DNA of 41,689 bases from Actinomycetota bacterium (GTDB lineage: Bacteria; Actinomycetota; Actinomycetes; Nanopelagicales; Nanopelagicaceae). Below, piece by piece: positions 18,450-27,235 of the stretch (positions are counted from its first letter, which is position 1; every line of letters begins with the position of its first letter). The notes below the pieces were generated by a model. It was not told the DNA's origin. It did no database searches and worked only from the letters and a program-made list of their open reading frames with translations. The DNA lies in the NCBI GenBank assembly GCA_016870795.1, contig VGAJ01000007.1:1-41689 (forward strand), written 5' to 3'. Position numbers and translations under genes: made by a program.

Positions 18450-19657
18450 GGCAGATAAGACTTGAGCTCTAACCTTGCAACATCGCGTAGATGCACTTCA
18501 TCTGGTCCATCAACAATTCTTAAAGTTCTTATTCCTGCATACATAGCTGCAAGGGGAGTATCTTGGCTAACGCCTGCTCCGCCATGGGCTTGAATGGCAT
18601 TATTGATTATCTCCTCTGCCATTCTAGGAACTACTACTTTAATAGCAGCAATTTCTTTGCGCGCAGCCTTAGCGCCTTGATTATCAATGATCCACGCTGT
18701 TTTTAAGACAAGTAGGCGAGCCTGCTCAATATCAATACGCGCCTTGGCAATCCATTCTTGGATAACTCCTTGGCGAGCTAACTCTTTTCCAAAGGGAGAT
18801 CTAGTAAGGCTTCGTTTAATCATTAACTGCAGCGCTCGCTCTGCCATTCCAATAGCTCGCATGCAGTGATGGACCCGGCCCGGACCCAGGCGAGCTTGAG
18901 CAAGAGCAAAGCCTTCTCCCTCTTTGCCTAGAAGATTACTTGCCGGCACTCTTACATTTGTAAATGAAACCTCGGCATGGCCATGTTGATCAACGTATCC
19001 AAAGACAGTTAAGTTTCTAACTACTTTAACTCCCGCAGTATCAATTGGAACCAATATCATCGATTGTTGGTGATGATCATCTGCCTCAGGATTAGTTTTT
19101 CCCATCACAATAAGAATCTTGCATCGCTCATCCATAGCGCCAGTGGTCCACCACTTAACACCATTTATTACATAGTCATCACCATCTCGCTTAATACTGG
19201 TTCTAATATTTCTTGCATCACTTGATGCAACATCAGGCTCGGTCATGGCAAAGCCAGAGCGAATCTCACCTGCTAATAGCGGCTCAAGCCATTGCTTTTT
19301 CTGCTGCGGCGTTGCAAACATATCTAGTAATTCCATATTTCCAGTATCAGGAGCTGCGCAATTAATTGCCTCTGGAGCGATATCTGGCGACCAACCAGTA
19401 ATTTCAGCAAGGGTGGCATAATCTGTAACAGTTAAACCATGGTCAAGATGAGGCAGGAAGAGATTCCATAGCCCCTCAGCTTTGGCTTTTCGTTTCAGCT
19501 CTTCAATAACTGGTGGCAACTTATGTGGCGTTCCAGCTTTCATAAATTCTTCGCGCTGGCTGTAATAAGTGGCCTCGGCTGGAAAGACCTGCTGATCCAT
19601 GAAAAGTTGAAGTTTCTCGGCGTATTTGCTGGCCTTCTCAGCAAGGCTAAAGTTCAT
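18446..19657 (-). CDS. acyl-CoA dehydrogenase, ACAD10/11-like
   Basis: An FAD enzyme of about 403 residues. It shows [16 protein letters not shown] (FAD/substrate loop), KWWTTGA, the helical segment [19 protein letters not shown] typical of the ACAD10/11 branch, and the HGGAGVS motif. Near the C-terminus, V-D-G-P-D-E-V-H replaces the Y-E-G-T motif that holds the base in medium-chain enzymes. ATG 19657 (MNFSLAEKA) is preferred over an upstream in-frame start that would run into the divergent gene. No ribosome site is visible. On the minus strand TACGGT ends six bases before this ATG, so a leaderless message is possible. It is the first gene of the ACAD-kinase-ADH operon. Confidence 0.9.
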   Translation of the reverse strand: MNFSLAEKASKYAEKLQLFMDQQVFPAEATYYSQREEFMKAGTPHKLPPVIEELKRKAKAEGLWNLFLPHLDHGLTVTDYATLAEITGWSPDIAPEAINCAAPDTGNMELLDMFATPQQKKQWLEPLLAGEIRSGFAMTEPDVASSDARNIRTSIKRDGDDYVINGVKWWTTGAMDERCKILIVMGKTNPEADDHHQQSMILVPIDTAGVKVVRNLTVFGYVDQHGHAEVSFTNVRVPASNLLGKEGEGFALAQARLGPGRVHHCMRAIGMAERALQLMIKRSLTRSPFGKELARQGVIQEWIAKARIDIEQARLLVLKTAWIIDNQGAKAARKEIAAIKVVVPRMAEEIINNAIQAHGGAGVSQDTPLAAMYAGIRTLRIVDGPDEVHLRDVARLELKSYLP

Positions 19658-19700
19658 GCCTATACCGTACGCATACTTGCTCGAAATTAGGAGAGGGAAA

Positions 19701-20462
19701 ATGGGTGTTCTTGATCGCTTTCGCCTTGATGGCAAGGTTGCTGTTGTTACTGGAGCTTCATCAGGTCTTGGAGTTGCCTTCGCTAAAGCACTCGCTGAAT
19801 CTGGCGCAGATCTTGTCTTCGGCGCCAGGCGCGAGGAGAGATTGCCTGAGACTGGAAAGTTAGTAGAAGCTGCGGGGAGAAAATATGTCTATCGAAAAAC
19901 AGATGTCACAAAGCCAGAGGATTGTGATGCGTTAATTGCTCTAGCAATTGAGAAATTTGGCAAGGCAGATATCTTGGTTAATAACGCAGGCGTTGGAACT
20001 GCAGTGCCAGCAACTAGAGAAACTCCAGAGGCATTTAGAAGTGTTATTGATGTTAATTTGATGGGGGCTTATTGGATGGCTCAAGCATTCGCTAAGGCAA
20101 ATAAAGATGGCGGAGTGATAGTAAATATTTCAAGCATCCTTGGAATTAAACCCCAAGGACTTCCGCAAGCTGCCTACGCTTCAAGTAAAGCGGGGCTAAT
20201 TGGTTTAACTCGAGATCTGGCAGCGCAATGGACTGGGCGAAAGAAGATTCGCGTAAATGCACTTGCGCCAGGATTTTTCCCATCCGAGATGAGTGATGAG
20301 CTACCTAAAGATATGGTTGAGATGTTAAAGATGGTTACCCCAGCGGCTCGTCTTGGAGAGCCAGAAGAGCTAGCAGCAACTCTAATTTGGTTAGTAAGTG
20401 ATGCCTCAAGCTACGTCACTGGAATTACAGTTCCAGTTGATGGCGGCTTAGTAATGCCTTAA
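19701..20462 (+). CDS. short-chain dehydrogenase/reductase (FabG-like)
   Basis: A classical SDR of 253 residues. It has [15 protein letters not shown] (cofactor motif), N-N-A-G-V-G, and the catalytic Ser (VNISSILG) with Y-x-x-x-K in [14 protein letters not shown]. The C-terminal [18 protein letters not shown] is typical. It likely reduces or oxidises a hydroxyacyl or keto substrate with NAD(P)H. ATG 19701 has GGAGAGG just upstream; a longer in-frame start would overlap the divergent acyl-CoA dehydrogenase. It shares a 43-base divergent control region with that gene and converges on deoD with a four-base gap and no terminator. Confidence 0.9.
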   Translation: MGVLDRFRLDGKVAVVTGASSGLGVAFAKALAESGADLVFGARREERLPETGKLVEAAGRKYVYRKTDVTKPEDCDALIALAIEKFGKADILVNNAGVGTAVPATRETPEAFRSVIDVNLMGAYWMAQAFAKANKDGGVIVNISSILGIKPQGLPQAAYASSKAGLIGLTRDLAAQWTGRKKIRVNALAPGFFPSEMSDELPKDMVEMLKMVTPAARLGEPEELAATLIWLVSDASSYVTGITVPVDGGLVMP

Positions 20463-20466
20463 GTAT

Positions 20467-21168
20467 TTAGCCGTTAAGTGCTGCATGGAGCGCGACTTCA
20501 ACCATGTCGTTTAAGGTGCGCTCGCGAGCAGCTGAATCCATAGCTTCATGAGTAAAGACATGATCTGAGATAGTCATAATTGCTAGTGCGCGGCGCCCTT
20601 TTCTAGCTGCGATTGAGTAGAGCTGGCTAGCCTCCATCTCAAGTGCTAAAACGCCATGGGCTGCAAGTTTCTTCGCAGAATCTGTTTCATCATAGAAAAA
20701 GTCCATCGATGAAACCCCTCCGACATGAACTCGCTCAAACTTCTTTGATGCCTCATAGGCAGCCATTAGTAATTTGAAATCACAGTGCGGGGCAAAATCA
20801 AGGCCATTGGTCATACGTCTATTGATATTGGAATCAGTTGATGCGCTCATTGCAAGGATTAAATCCCCGACCTTAGTCTTATCTTGAATTCCGCCTGCAG
20901 TGCCAATTCGAATCGCAACTTGAACATCATATTCATTGAATAACTCAGTGACATAGATTGAGGCAGAGGGAAGTCCCATGCCAGTTCCTTGCACTGATAT
21001 TTTCTCGCCCTTATATGTTCCAGTAAAGCCAAACATATTTCTTACCGAGTTATATTGTTTAACATTTTCTAGATAATTTTCAGCAACCCACTTAGCTCTT
21101 AATGGATCTCCAGGAAGAAGGATTCGCTCGGCGATCTCACCTTTTTCTGCTCCGATATGTACGCTCAT
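20467..21168 (-). CDS. deoD: purine-nucleoside phosphorylase, DeoD type
   Basis: Splits purine (deoxy)nucleosides with phosphate, releasing the base and (deoxy)ribose 1-phosphate for salvage. At 233 residues it is the hexameric bacterial type. It shows ILLPGDPLRAKWVAENYL, the phosphate/ribose motif GTGMGLPSASIYVTELF, G-T-A-G-G-I, the substrate-binding E-M-E-A, and the catalytic Asp in ISDHVFTHE. It lies two bases downstream of trhA on the minus strand, so it is probably the last gene of that operon. It converges with the SDR gene. Confidence 0.94.
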   Translation of the reverse strand: MSVHIGAEKGEIAERILLPGDPLRAKWVAENYLENVKQYNSVRNMFGFTGTYKGEKISVQGTGMGLPSASIYVTELFNEYDVQVAIRIGTAGGIQDKTKVGDLILAMSASTDSNINRRMTNGLDFAPHCDFKLLMAAYEASKKFERVHVGGVSSMDFFYDETDSAKKLAAHGVLALEMEASQLYSIAARKGRRALAIMTISDHVFTHEAMDSAARERTLNDMVEVALHAALNG

Positions 21169-21170
21169 AA

Positions 21171-21809
21171 TTAGCCAACTATAACCAGAATCGCAGCAAT
21201 AAAGTGTGAGATGAATGCAGCAGCAGTCATGGCGTGAAATAACTCATGGAAGCCAAACCAGTTGATAGAAAAATTAGGCCACTTAACGGCATAGATAATC
21301 GCGCCCAGTGAATAGAGAATTCCGCCAAAGGCAACTAGGAGAAGGACTGCAAGCCCGCCATTTCGATAGAAGTCAGGAAGATAAATGAGTGCGGCCCAAC
21401 CGAGTGCTAGATAGATCGGCACATAGAGCCAGCGCGGAGCGTTAAGCCAGAAGACTCTAAATACTCCAGAGAGCAGAGCCCCGCCCCAGACGAGTGAGAG
21501 CAGTATTACCGCTTGGCTCTTATCTAATAGATAGATCGCAAAAGGGGTGTAGGTGCCAGCTATTAGAAAAGGAATATTGGCATGATCAATTCTGCGCCAG
21601 ATTGCTTTAGCAGAAGGCCCCCAAGGAACGCGGTGATAGATCGCGCTACAAGTAAATAGCGAGACTGCAGTGAGGGTAAATATCGTTAGCGTAACTCTTC
21701 CGCGACGCTCTGTTGTTATTGTTATTAGAACCAGTCCAGCAACTAGTGCAAGTGGGGACATCACTAAATGAATAATGCCGCGCAGCTTTGGTCTATTTAA
21801 TACGTTCAT
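21171..21809 (-). CDS. trhA: PAQR-family membrane protein TrhA (hemolysin III family)
   Basis: A 212-residue integral membrane protein with about seven predicted helices. Conserved PAQR signatures are present: SAIYHRVPWG with the Ser and His, DHANIPFLIAGTYTPF, and near the C-terminus FHELFHAMTAAAFISHF. These contain the His/Asp set that binds zinc in the family. Bacterial members are implicated in membrane fluidity homeostasis; older annotations call them hemolysin III. The start overlaps the end of vapC by 17 bases, so translation is probably coupled. No secretion or toxin function is implied. Confidence 0.88.
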   Translation of the reverse strand: MNVLNRPKLRGIIHLVMSPLALVAGLVLITITTERRGRVTLTIFTLTAVSLFTCSAIYHRVPWGPSAKAIWRRIDHANIPFLIAGTYTPFAIYLLDKSQAVILLSLVWGGALLSGVFRVFWLNAPRWLYVPIYLALGWAALIYLPDFYRNGGLAVLLLVAFGGILYSLGAIIYAVKWPNFSINWFGFHELFHAMTAAAFISHFIAAILVIVG

Positions 21810-22176
21810 AGATACCCATCATCTTGCGATCAAAGGAGAGCAAAGTTAGATCATTGACAATCGCAGTAGCGATAATGATTGCATCTGAGATTCTAGTTTT
21901 CTGACTCGCTCTAATTTTAGCGGAAAGATTTGCTGCCTCAGAATTAAAGGCGTAGATATCTCCAATCAACTCTCTTATCTTTGACTCGGCCCGAGTGGCA
22001 TGAATTGCGCCAAGTGCGTGCGGGCGAATAAGCGCCTCAGTTAAAGTCATGGCGCTAATAGCTAGGCTTGATTTGCTGCTTGCCATGAAGATCTCACGAG
22101 CCTGTTGATAGTGAGCATCACCTTCGCGAAGTCCCGCAATTAAGACCGTGGTATCTAGAAGTATTTGCTGTCCCAC
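21793..22176 (-). CDS. vapC: PIN-domain toxin, VapC family
   Basis: A 127-residue single-domain PIN ribonuclease. The acidic residues expected to bind magnesium are visible: Asp8 in LLDTTVLI, Glu47 in T-L-T-E-A-L, Asp98 in RISDAIIIATA and Asp116 in LLSFDRKM. VapC toxins typically cut tRNA or rRNA when released from their antitoxin. The gene overlaps the antitoxin end by 22 bases upstream and the trhA start by 17 bases downstream. The active-site set is complete, so the toxin is probably functional. Its RNA target is unknown. Confidence 0.85.
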   Translation of the reverse strand: MGQQILLDTTVLIAGLREGDAHYQQAREIFMASSKSSLAISAMTLTEALIRPHALGAIHATRAESKIRELIGDIYAFNSEAANLSAKIRASQKTRISDAIIIATAIVNDLTLLSFDRKMMGIYERIK

Positions 22177-22469
22177 TCTTGCCTTTCTTTCTCCAAATCA
22201 AAGCCCTCATAAATTTCACTCATACTTCCTAAGATTTCATCGAGTGTTTTTAGCCATTCAGAGTCAACTGGAGTAATTACTAGGCGATTTTCTTTGCTAA
22301 TATGAAATTCAACTTGATCGCCAGGGGTTAAAGACATTTCGCGCAGCACCTCCACTGGAATAGTTATCTGGTTCTTAGAACTTATCCGAGAAGTAGTAGC
22401 CCGCCCGCGCCGGGGGTTCTTAATTGTGGATTTCTTGCCTGCCTTCTTAGCCTTTACTTTGCCTGCCAT
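22155..22469 (-). CDS. vapB: AbrB/MazE-type antitoxin partner of VapC
   Basis: A 104-residue protein. Residues 1-26 are very basic (K, R). Residues 28-72 are a SpoVT/AbrB swapped-hairpin DNA-binding domain: SRISSKNQITIPVEVLREM, then LTPGDQVEFHISKENRLVITP. The acidic C-terminus (SEIYEGFDLEKERQEWD) would wrap the toxin. It overlaps vapC by 22 bases, the usual coupling of such pairs. ATG 22469 has no ribosome site; TAGCCT ends six bases upstream on the minus strand, compatible with a leaderless start. A 12-bp inverted repeat brackets the start codon. Confidence 0.85.
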   Translation of the reverse strand: MAGKVKAKKAGKKSTIKNPRRGRATTSRISSKNQITIPVEVLREMSLTPGDQVEFHISKENRLVITPVDSEWLKTLDEILGSMSEIYEGFDLEKERQEWDSKYF

Positions 22470-22481
22470 AAGTAAAGGCTA
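22448..22481 (-). promoter_or_regulatory. 12-bp perfect inverted repeat across the vapB start codon
   Basis: TAGCCTTTACTT (22448-22459) and AAGTAAAGGCTA (22470-22481) are perfect inverted copies separated by ten bases. The start codon occupies 22469-22467, inside the spacer. The upstream arm contains the -10-like TAGCCT. As DNA it could be the operator bound by the VapBC complex. As RNA it would form a hairpin with the start codon in its loop. Confidence 0.7.
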
Positions 22482-22541
22482 GTGCTATTTTGCTCGGCGT
22501 GTTGCCCCTAAAAATCGGCGTGTTTGGCTCACTTACCCGTT

Positions 22542-22569
22542 TTGACCTGCAGTAGATCTTTCCTATAAC
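22542..22569 (+). promoter_or_regulatory. strong sigma-70-type promoter of the str operon
   Basis: TTGACC (22542-22547) and TATAAC (22564-22569) are separated by 16 bases. Transcription would begin near 22576, giving a leader of about 66 bases. That leader contains a CCGACC/GGTCGG hairpin (22602-22618) before rpsL. Confidence 0.82.
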
Positions 22570-22641
22570 CTCGCGCCCTTGCGCTCAAAGTAGCGACACA
22601 CCCGACCGCGTGGGTCGGATAAGCGAGATGGAGATGAAGTA

Positions 22642-23016
22642 GTGCCAACAATCCAGCAGTTGGTCCGTAAGGGCCGGGTTGATAAGTCAGATAAGACAAC
22701 AACTCCGGGTCTTAAAGGAAGTCCGCAACGTCGTGGCGTCTGCACACGCGTTTACACCACAACGCCAAAGAAGCCGAACTCAGCTTTAAGAAAAGTTGCA
22801 CGTGTTCGTCTAACTAGCGGTATGGAAGTAACGGCATACATTCCTGGTGAAGGACATAACTTGCAAGAGCACTCCATTGTTTTAGTTCGTGGTGGTCGCG
22901 TTAAAGATCTTCCTGGTGTTCGTTACAAAGTAGTACGCGGTTCTCTTGATACTCAAGGTGTTAAAGATCGTAAACAAGCTCGTTCTCGTTATGGCGCGAA
23001 GAAGGAGAAGAAGTAA
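22642..23016 (+). CDS. rpsL: 30S ribosomal protein S12
   Basis: Decoding-centre protein of the small subunit, 124 residues. It contains [18 protein letters not shown], whose two Lys are sites of streptomycin resistance changes and are wild type here, and [17 protein letters not shown] with the Asp that is methylthiolated in some bacteria. The start codon is GTG, giving [12 protein letters not shown], with GGAGATGAAG upstream. It is the first gene of the str operon behind the promoter at 22542-22569. Its stop overlaps rpsG as TAATG. Confidence 0.97.
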   Translation: MPTIQQLVRKGRVDKSDKTTTPGLKGSPQRRGVCTRVYTTTPKKPNSALRKVARVRLTSGMEVTAYIPGEGHNLQEHSIVLVRGGRVKDLPGVRYKVVRGSLDTQGVKDRKQARSRYGAKKEKK

Positions 23017-23486
23017 TGCCACGTAAAGGCCCTGCTGCTAAATCTCCAGTTATTGCCGATCCGGTATATAACTCTCCAGTTGTCACCGCACTTATTAATA
23101 AGTGTTTAGTTCATGGCAAGCGCTCAACTTCAGAGGCTATTGTTTACAAAGCGCTGGAAAATTGCCGCGCTAAGACTGAGGTAGATCCAGTTATTACTCT
23201 TAAGAAAGCTCTAGATAATGTAAAGCCAGCTGTTGAGGTTAGATCACGCCGAGTTGGCGGCGCTACCTATCAAGTTCCGGTTGAAGTTAAAGCTGCTCGC
23301 TCTATGACACTTGGCCTTCGTTGGTTAGTTGATAACGCTCGCCTACGTCGTGAAAAATCTATGGCAGAGCGGTTAGCAAATGAAATGATTGATGCCTCCA
23401 ATGGCCTCGGCGCTGCAGTTAAAAAGCGTGAAGACACCCACAAGATGGCAGAAGCTAATAAGGCTTTTGCACACTATAGGTGGTAG
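23016..23486 (+). CDS. rpsG: 30S ribosomal protein S7
   Basis: Primary 16S rRNA binder that nucleates the head of the small subunit. It is 156 residues, the normal length, and begins [11 protein letters not shown]. The family signature around [19 protein letters not shown] and the beta-hairpin [15 protein letters not shown] are present. The ATG overlaps the rpsL stop by one base. The usual S7-binding spacer between rpsL and rpsG is therefore absent, and regulation by S7 as in E. coli is not obvious. fusA begins five bases after its stop. Confidence 0.96.
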   Translation: MPRKGPAAKSPVIADPVYNSPVVTALINKCLVHGKRSTSEAIVYKALENCRAKTEVDPVITLKKALDNVKPAVEVRSRRVGGATYQVPVEVKAARSMTLGLRWLVDNARLRREKSMAERLANEMIDASNGLGAAVKKREDTHKMAEANKAFAHYRW

Positions 23487-23491
23487 GCAAT

Positions 23492-25597
23492 ATGTCGACA
23501 GCTACTGCAATTGATCTAGCCAAGGTGCGAAATATCGGCATCATGGCTCATATTGATGCTGGTAAGACCACTACAACAGAGCGCATCCTTTTTTATACCG
23601 GTATTAACTACAAAATCGGTGAGGTTCATGAGGGCGCAGCCACCATGGACTGGATGGAGCAGGAGCAAGAGCGAGGCATCACAATTACCTCAGCTGCTAC
23701 AACTTGTGAGTGGCGAGGCCACACCATCAACATCATTGATACCCCTGGACACGTTGACTTCACTGTTGAAGTTGAGAGATCACTTCGAGTTCTAGATGGC
23801 GCAGTAACTGTTTTTGATGGCGTAGCTGGCGTTGAACCACAATCTGAAACTGTCTGGCGCCAAGCTGATAAGTACAGCGTCCCTCGTATCTGTTTTGTTA
23901 ACAAACTAGATCGCACCGGCGCAAACTTTGATCGCTGCGTTGAGATGATCGGTTCACGACTTGGCGCAACTGCTCTTGTGCTTCAAGTTCCAATTGGAGT
24001 TGAAGGTGACTTTATTGGAGTTGTTGATCTAATCGCTATGAAGGCACTCACCTGGAGAGGTGAGACCCAAAAGGGTGAAGATTATGTAATTGAAGAAATT
24101 CCTGCAGATCTAAAAGAAAAATGTGATGCAGCTCGTTTTGCTCTGATTGAAACTCTCTCTGATGCAGATGATGCAATTATGGAGAAATACCTAGAGGGCG
24201 CAGCTTTGAGTGAAGATGAAATCATTGCAGGAATTAGACGAGCAACTCTTGCTTATAAGTTAACTCCAGTTCTAACCGGTTCTGCCTTTAAGAATAAGGG
24301 CGTTCAACCAATGCTTGATGCCGTTACTCGTTATCTGCCATCACCTCTTGATGTTGATGCGATTAAGGGAACCAAGATGGGTGATAAGAGCGTTGAAATT
24401 GATAGAAAGCCAGATCCAAAAGAGCCTTATTCATCACTTGCTTTTAAGATTATGAGTGATCCACACCTTGGAAAGTTAACTTTCGTAAGAATTTACTCAG
24501 GTGTATTAGAGGCGGGAAGCGGCGTTCTAAACTCCACAAAAGATCGTAAAGAGCGCATCGGCAAGATCTATCGCATGCATGCCAATAAGAGAGAAGAAAT
24601 TCCGCAAGCATCAGCCGGAGATATCATCGCTGTGATGGGTCTTAAGGACACCACCACCGGAGATACGCTCTGCGATATTGATAAGCCAGTGATCTTGGAG
24701 TCAATGGATTTCCCAGCTCCAGTCATCCACGTTGCTATTGAGCCAAAGACCAAGGGCGATCAAGAAAAACTTGGCGTTGCGATTCAAAGACTTGCTGAAG
24801 AAGATCCAACATTTCATGTTAGAACTGATGAAGAGACCGCACAGACCATTATTGGTGGAATGGGCGAGCTCCATCTAGAAATTCTTGTTGATCGTATGAA
24901 GCGTGAATTTAAAGTTGAGGCAAATGTTGGAAAGCCACAAGTGGCTTATCGCGAAACTCTAAGAAAGCCAGTTGCTCGCCATGATTACACCCATAAGAAG
25001 CAGACCGGTGGATCTGGACAGTTTGCAAAGATTCAGATTGCACTTGAGCCACTTCCAGTTGGCGCTGTTGAAGGCGGATATGAATTCGTAAATAAAGTAA
25101 CCGGTGGTCGTATCCCTAAGGAGTACATCCCTTCTGTTGATGATGGTTGCCAAGAGGCGCTACAAAATGGCCCGCTTGCTGGCTATCCATTAACTGATGT
25201 ACGAGTAACTCTTCTTGATGGCGCTTATCACGATGTTGACTCATCGGAGTTGGCCTTCAAGATTGCTGGTATCGCAGCATTTAAGGAAGCGGCAAAACTT
25301 GCCGGTCCGGTATTGCTCGAGCCAATGATGAGCGTTGAAGTCACCACCCCTGAAGATTTCATGGGCGATGTCATCGGCGATCTCAATAGCCGTCGTGGCC
25401 AAATCCAGGCCATGGATGAGCGAGCCGGTGCTCGCATCGTAAAGGCGCTAGTTCCACTCTCGGAGATGTTCGGCTATGTCGGAGATCTGCGCAGTAGAAC
25501 TCAGGGCCGCGCGAGTTACAGCATGCAATTCGATTCCTATGCTGAAGTTCCAGCTGCGGTTTCGAAAGAAATCATCGCGAAGATTCGCGGCGAGTAA
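23492..25597 (+). CDS. fusA: elongation factor G
   Basis: Translocation GTPase of about 701 residues. The G domain contains [27 protein letters not shown] and NKLDRTGA. Domain IV has the loop around [15 protein letters not shown] that reaches the decoding centre, and domain V ends with [23 protein letters not shown] 23492 ([14 protein letters not shown]) is preferred over a GTG four codons upstream that overlaps rpsG. It is third in the str operon, with 38 bases to tuf. All G-motifs are intact, and there is no sign of a specialised fusA2 paralogue. Confidence 0.97.
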   Translation: MSTATAIDLAKVRNIGIMAHIDAGKTTTTERILFYTGINYKIGEVHEGAATMDWMEQEQERGITITSAATTCEWRGHTINIIDTPGHVDFTVEVERSLRVLDGAVTVFDGVAGVEPQSETVWRQADKYSVPRICFVNKLDRTGANFDRCVEMIGSRLGATALVLQVPIGVEGDFIGVVDLIAMKALTWRGETQKGEDYVIEEIPADLKEKCDAARFALIETLSDADDAIMEKYLEGAALSEDEIIAGIRRATLAYKLTPVLTGSAFKNKGVQPMLDAVTRYLPSPLDVDAIKGTKMGDKSVEIDRKPDPKEPYSSLAFKIMSDPHLGKLTFVRIYSGVLEAGSGVLNSTKDRKERIGKIYRMHANKREEIPQASAGDIIAVMGLKDTTTGDTLCDIDKPVILESMDFPAPVIHVAIEPKTKGDQEKLGVAIQRLAEEDPTFHVRTDEETAQTIIGGMGELHLEILVDRMKREFKVEANVGKPQVAYRETLRKPVARHDYTHKKQTGGSGQFAKIQIALEPLPVGAVEGGYEFVNKVTGGRIPKEYIPSVDDGCQEALQNGPLAGYPLTDVRVTLLDGAYHDVDSSELAFKIAGIAAFKEAAKLAGPVLLEPMMSVEVTTPEDFMGDVIGDLNSRRGQIQAMDERAGARIVKALVPLSEMFGYVGDLRSRTQGRASYSMQFDSYAEVPAAVSKEIIAKIRGE

Positions 25598-25635
25598 GTC
25601 AAATCCAATAACGAAATAAAGAAGGAGAAACCACA

Positions 25636-26829
25636 GTGGCAAAGGCAAAGTTCGAGCGGACAAAGCCGCACGCAAACATTGGCACCATTGGTCACATCGA
25701 CCACGGTAAGACCACTCTTACTGCTGCGATTTCCAAGGTGCTGCACGACAAATACCCAAACCTCAATGAGGTAAGCGCATTCGATCAGATCGATAAGGCT
25801 CCAGAGGAGCGCGCTAGAGGTATTACCATTTCGATTGCACATATCGAATACCAGACAGAGAAGCGTCACTACGCACACGTTGACTGTCCAGGCCATGCTG
25901 ACTACATCAAGAATATGATCACTGGTGCAGCTCAGATGGATGGCGCAATTCTCGTAGTTGCTGCAACAGATGGACCAATGCCACAGACCAAGGAGCACGT
26001 TCTCCTTGCTCGCCAAGTTGGCGTTCCATCAATTGTTGTCGCTCTTAATAAGTCTGACATGGTTGATGACGAGGACATCCTTGGTCTAGTAGAGGAAGAA
26101 GTCCGCGATCTACTAACTAAATATGAATTCCCAGGAAAAGACACTCCAATTGTTCGCATCTCAGCTCTAAAGGCTCTCGAAGGAGATGCTGCATGGGGCG
26201 AGAAGATCATGGAACTTATGAATGCTGTTGATACATTCATTCCTCAGCCAGTACGCGAAGTTGATAAGCCATTCTTGATGCCAGTAGAAGATGTATTCAC
26301 AATTACTGGTAGAGGAACTGTTGTAACTGGTCGTATTGAGCGCGGTATCGTCAAGGTCAACGAAGAAGTTGAAATTGTTGGTATCCGTACAGATTCACAG
26401 AAGACCACAATCACCGGAGTTGAAATGTTCCGCAAGCTTCTTGATGAAGGTCAAGCTGGCGAAAACGTTGGTCTACTTCTTCGTGGTCTAAAGCGTGAAG
26501 ATGTTGAGCGTGGACAGGTTGTTTGCAAGCCTGGCAGCGTTACACCACATACTGACTTTGAGGCATCTTCCTACATTCTTTCAAAGGATGAAGGTGGACG
26601 TCACACACCATTTTTCAACAACTACCGTCCTCAGTTCTACTTCCGCACAACGGATGTAACTGGCGTAGTAACACTTCCATCAGGAACCGAAATGGTTATG
26701 CCTGGTGACAACACTGCAATGACTGTGACTCTAATCCAGCCAGTTGCGATGGAAGAGGGTCTGCGTTTTGCTATCCGCGAAGGTGGACGCACTGTTGGCG
26801 CAGGTCGTGTAACAAAGATCGTTAAGTAG
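25636..26829 (+). CDS. tuf: elongation factor Tu
   Basis: Delivers aminoacyl-tRNA to the ribosome as a GTP complex. It is 397 residues and starts at GTG with AAGGAGAAA upstream. Motifs: [14 protein letters not shown], the switch region [20 protein letters not shown], and N-K-S-D-M-V. The C-terminus ([15 protein letters not shown]) is canonical. Codon choice looks somewhat different from its neighbours, with more C-ending codons, as expected for a very highly expressed gene. A 13-bp hairpin follows the stop. Confidence 0.98.
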   Translation: MAKAKFERTKPHANIGTIGHIDHGKTTLTAAISKVLHDKYPNLNEVSAFDQIDKAPEERARGITISIAHIEYQTEKRHYAHVDCPGHADYIKNMITGAAQMDGAILVVAATDGPMPQTKEHVLLARQVGVPSIVVALNKSDMVDDEDILGLVEEEVRDLLTKYEFPGKDTPIVRISALKALEGDAAWGEKIMELMNAVDTFIPQPVREVDKPFLMPVEDVFTITGRGTVVTGRIERGIVKVNEEVEIVGIRTDSQKTTITGVEMFRKLLDEGQAGENVGLLLRGLKREDVERGQVVCKPGSVTPHTDFEASSYILSKDEGGRHTPFFNNYRPQFYFRTTDVTGVVTLPSGTEMVMPGDNTAMTVTLIQPVAMEEGLRFAIREGGRTVGAGRVTKIVK

Positions 26830-26843
26830 AGCAAAAGAAGTAA

Positions 26844-26874
26844 TTAAATGGGGCGCGACAAGCGCCCCATTTAA
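26844..26874. terminator. 13-bp perfect hairpin between tuf and rpsJ
   Basis: TTAAATGGGGCGC (26844-26856) pairs perfectly with GCGCCCCATTTAA (26862-26874), loop GACAA. The stem is strong, but no T run follows on the plus strand. It may be an imperfect terminator, an mRNA 3'-end stabiliser or a processing site between the str and S10 operons. Confidence 0.6.
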
Positions 26875-26910
26875 AACAAGAAGCACTTAAGTAGAAGCGA
26901 GGGAATGAAA

Positions 26911-27219
26911 ATGGCGGGACAGAAGATCCGCATCAGGCTCAAGGCCTATGACCATGAGGTGATTGACTCTTCAGCGAAGAAAATCGTTGAAACAGTTGAG
27001 CGCACAGGGGCAACGGTCGCAGGCCCAGTTCCGCTGCCTACTGAAAAGAACACCTATTGCGTGATTCGCTCGCCACATAAATACAAAGATAGCCGCGAAC
27101 ATTTTGAGATGCGCACCCATAAGCGTCTAATCGACATCATCGATCCAACTCCTAAGACAGTTGATTCCTTGATGCGTCTTGATCTTCCTGCTGGCGTCGA
27201 TATTGAGATAAAGCTCTAA
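26911..27219 (+). CDS. rpsJ: 30S ribosomal protein S10
   Basis: Small-subunit head protein that also pairs with NusB in antitermination. It is 102 residues, beginning [19 protein letters not shown]. The [19 protein letters not shown] segment and the ending VDIEIKL are canonical. ATG 26911 is chosen over an in-frame ATG two codons earlier because GAGGG (26899-26903) stands seven bases before it. It is the first gene of the S10 cluster. No promoter is evident between the hairpin at 26844 and this start, so readthrough from tuf is likely. Confidence 0.97.
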   Translation: MAGQKIRIRLKAYDHEVIDSSAKKIVETVERTGATVAGPVPLPTEKNTYCVIRSPHKYKDSREHFEMRTHKRLIDIIDPTPKTVDSLMRLDLPAGVDIEIKL

Positions 27220-27235
27220 GGGGACCTCGACAACT

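Noticed and set aside
19660-19690. Palindromic operator in the divergent ACAD/SDR control region
   Set aside because: Only CGTACG is palindromic; symmetry does not extend beyond six bases.
19658-19735. N-terminal extension of the acyl-CoA dehydrogenase
   Set aside because: It would overlap the start of the divergent SDR gene and adds an unconserved Arg-rich sequence; ATG 19657 fits the family.
21171-21809. Hemolysin toxin
   Set aside because: The PAQR signature motifs indicate a membrane homeostasis protein; the hemolysin name is historical.
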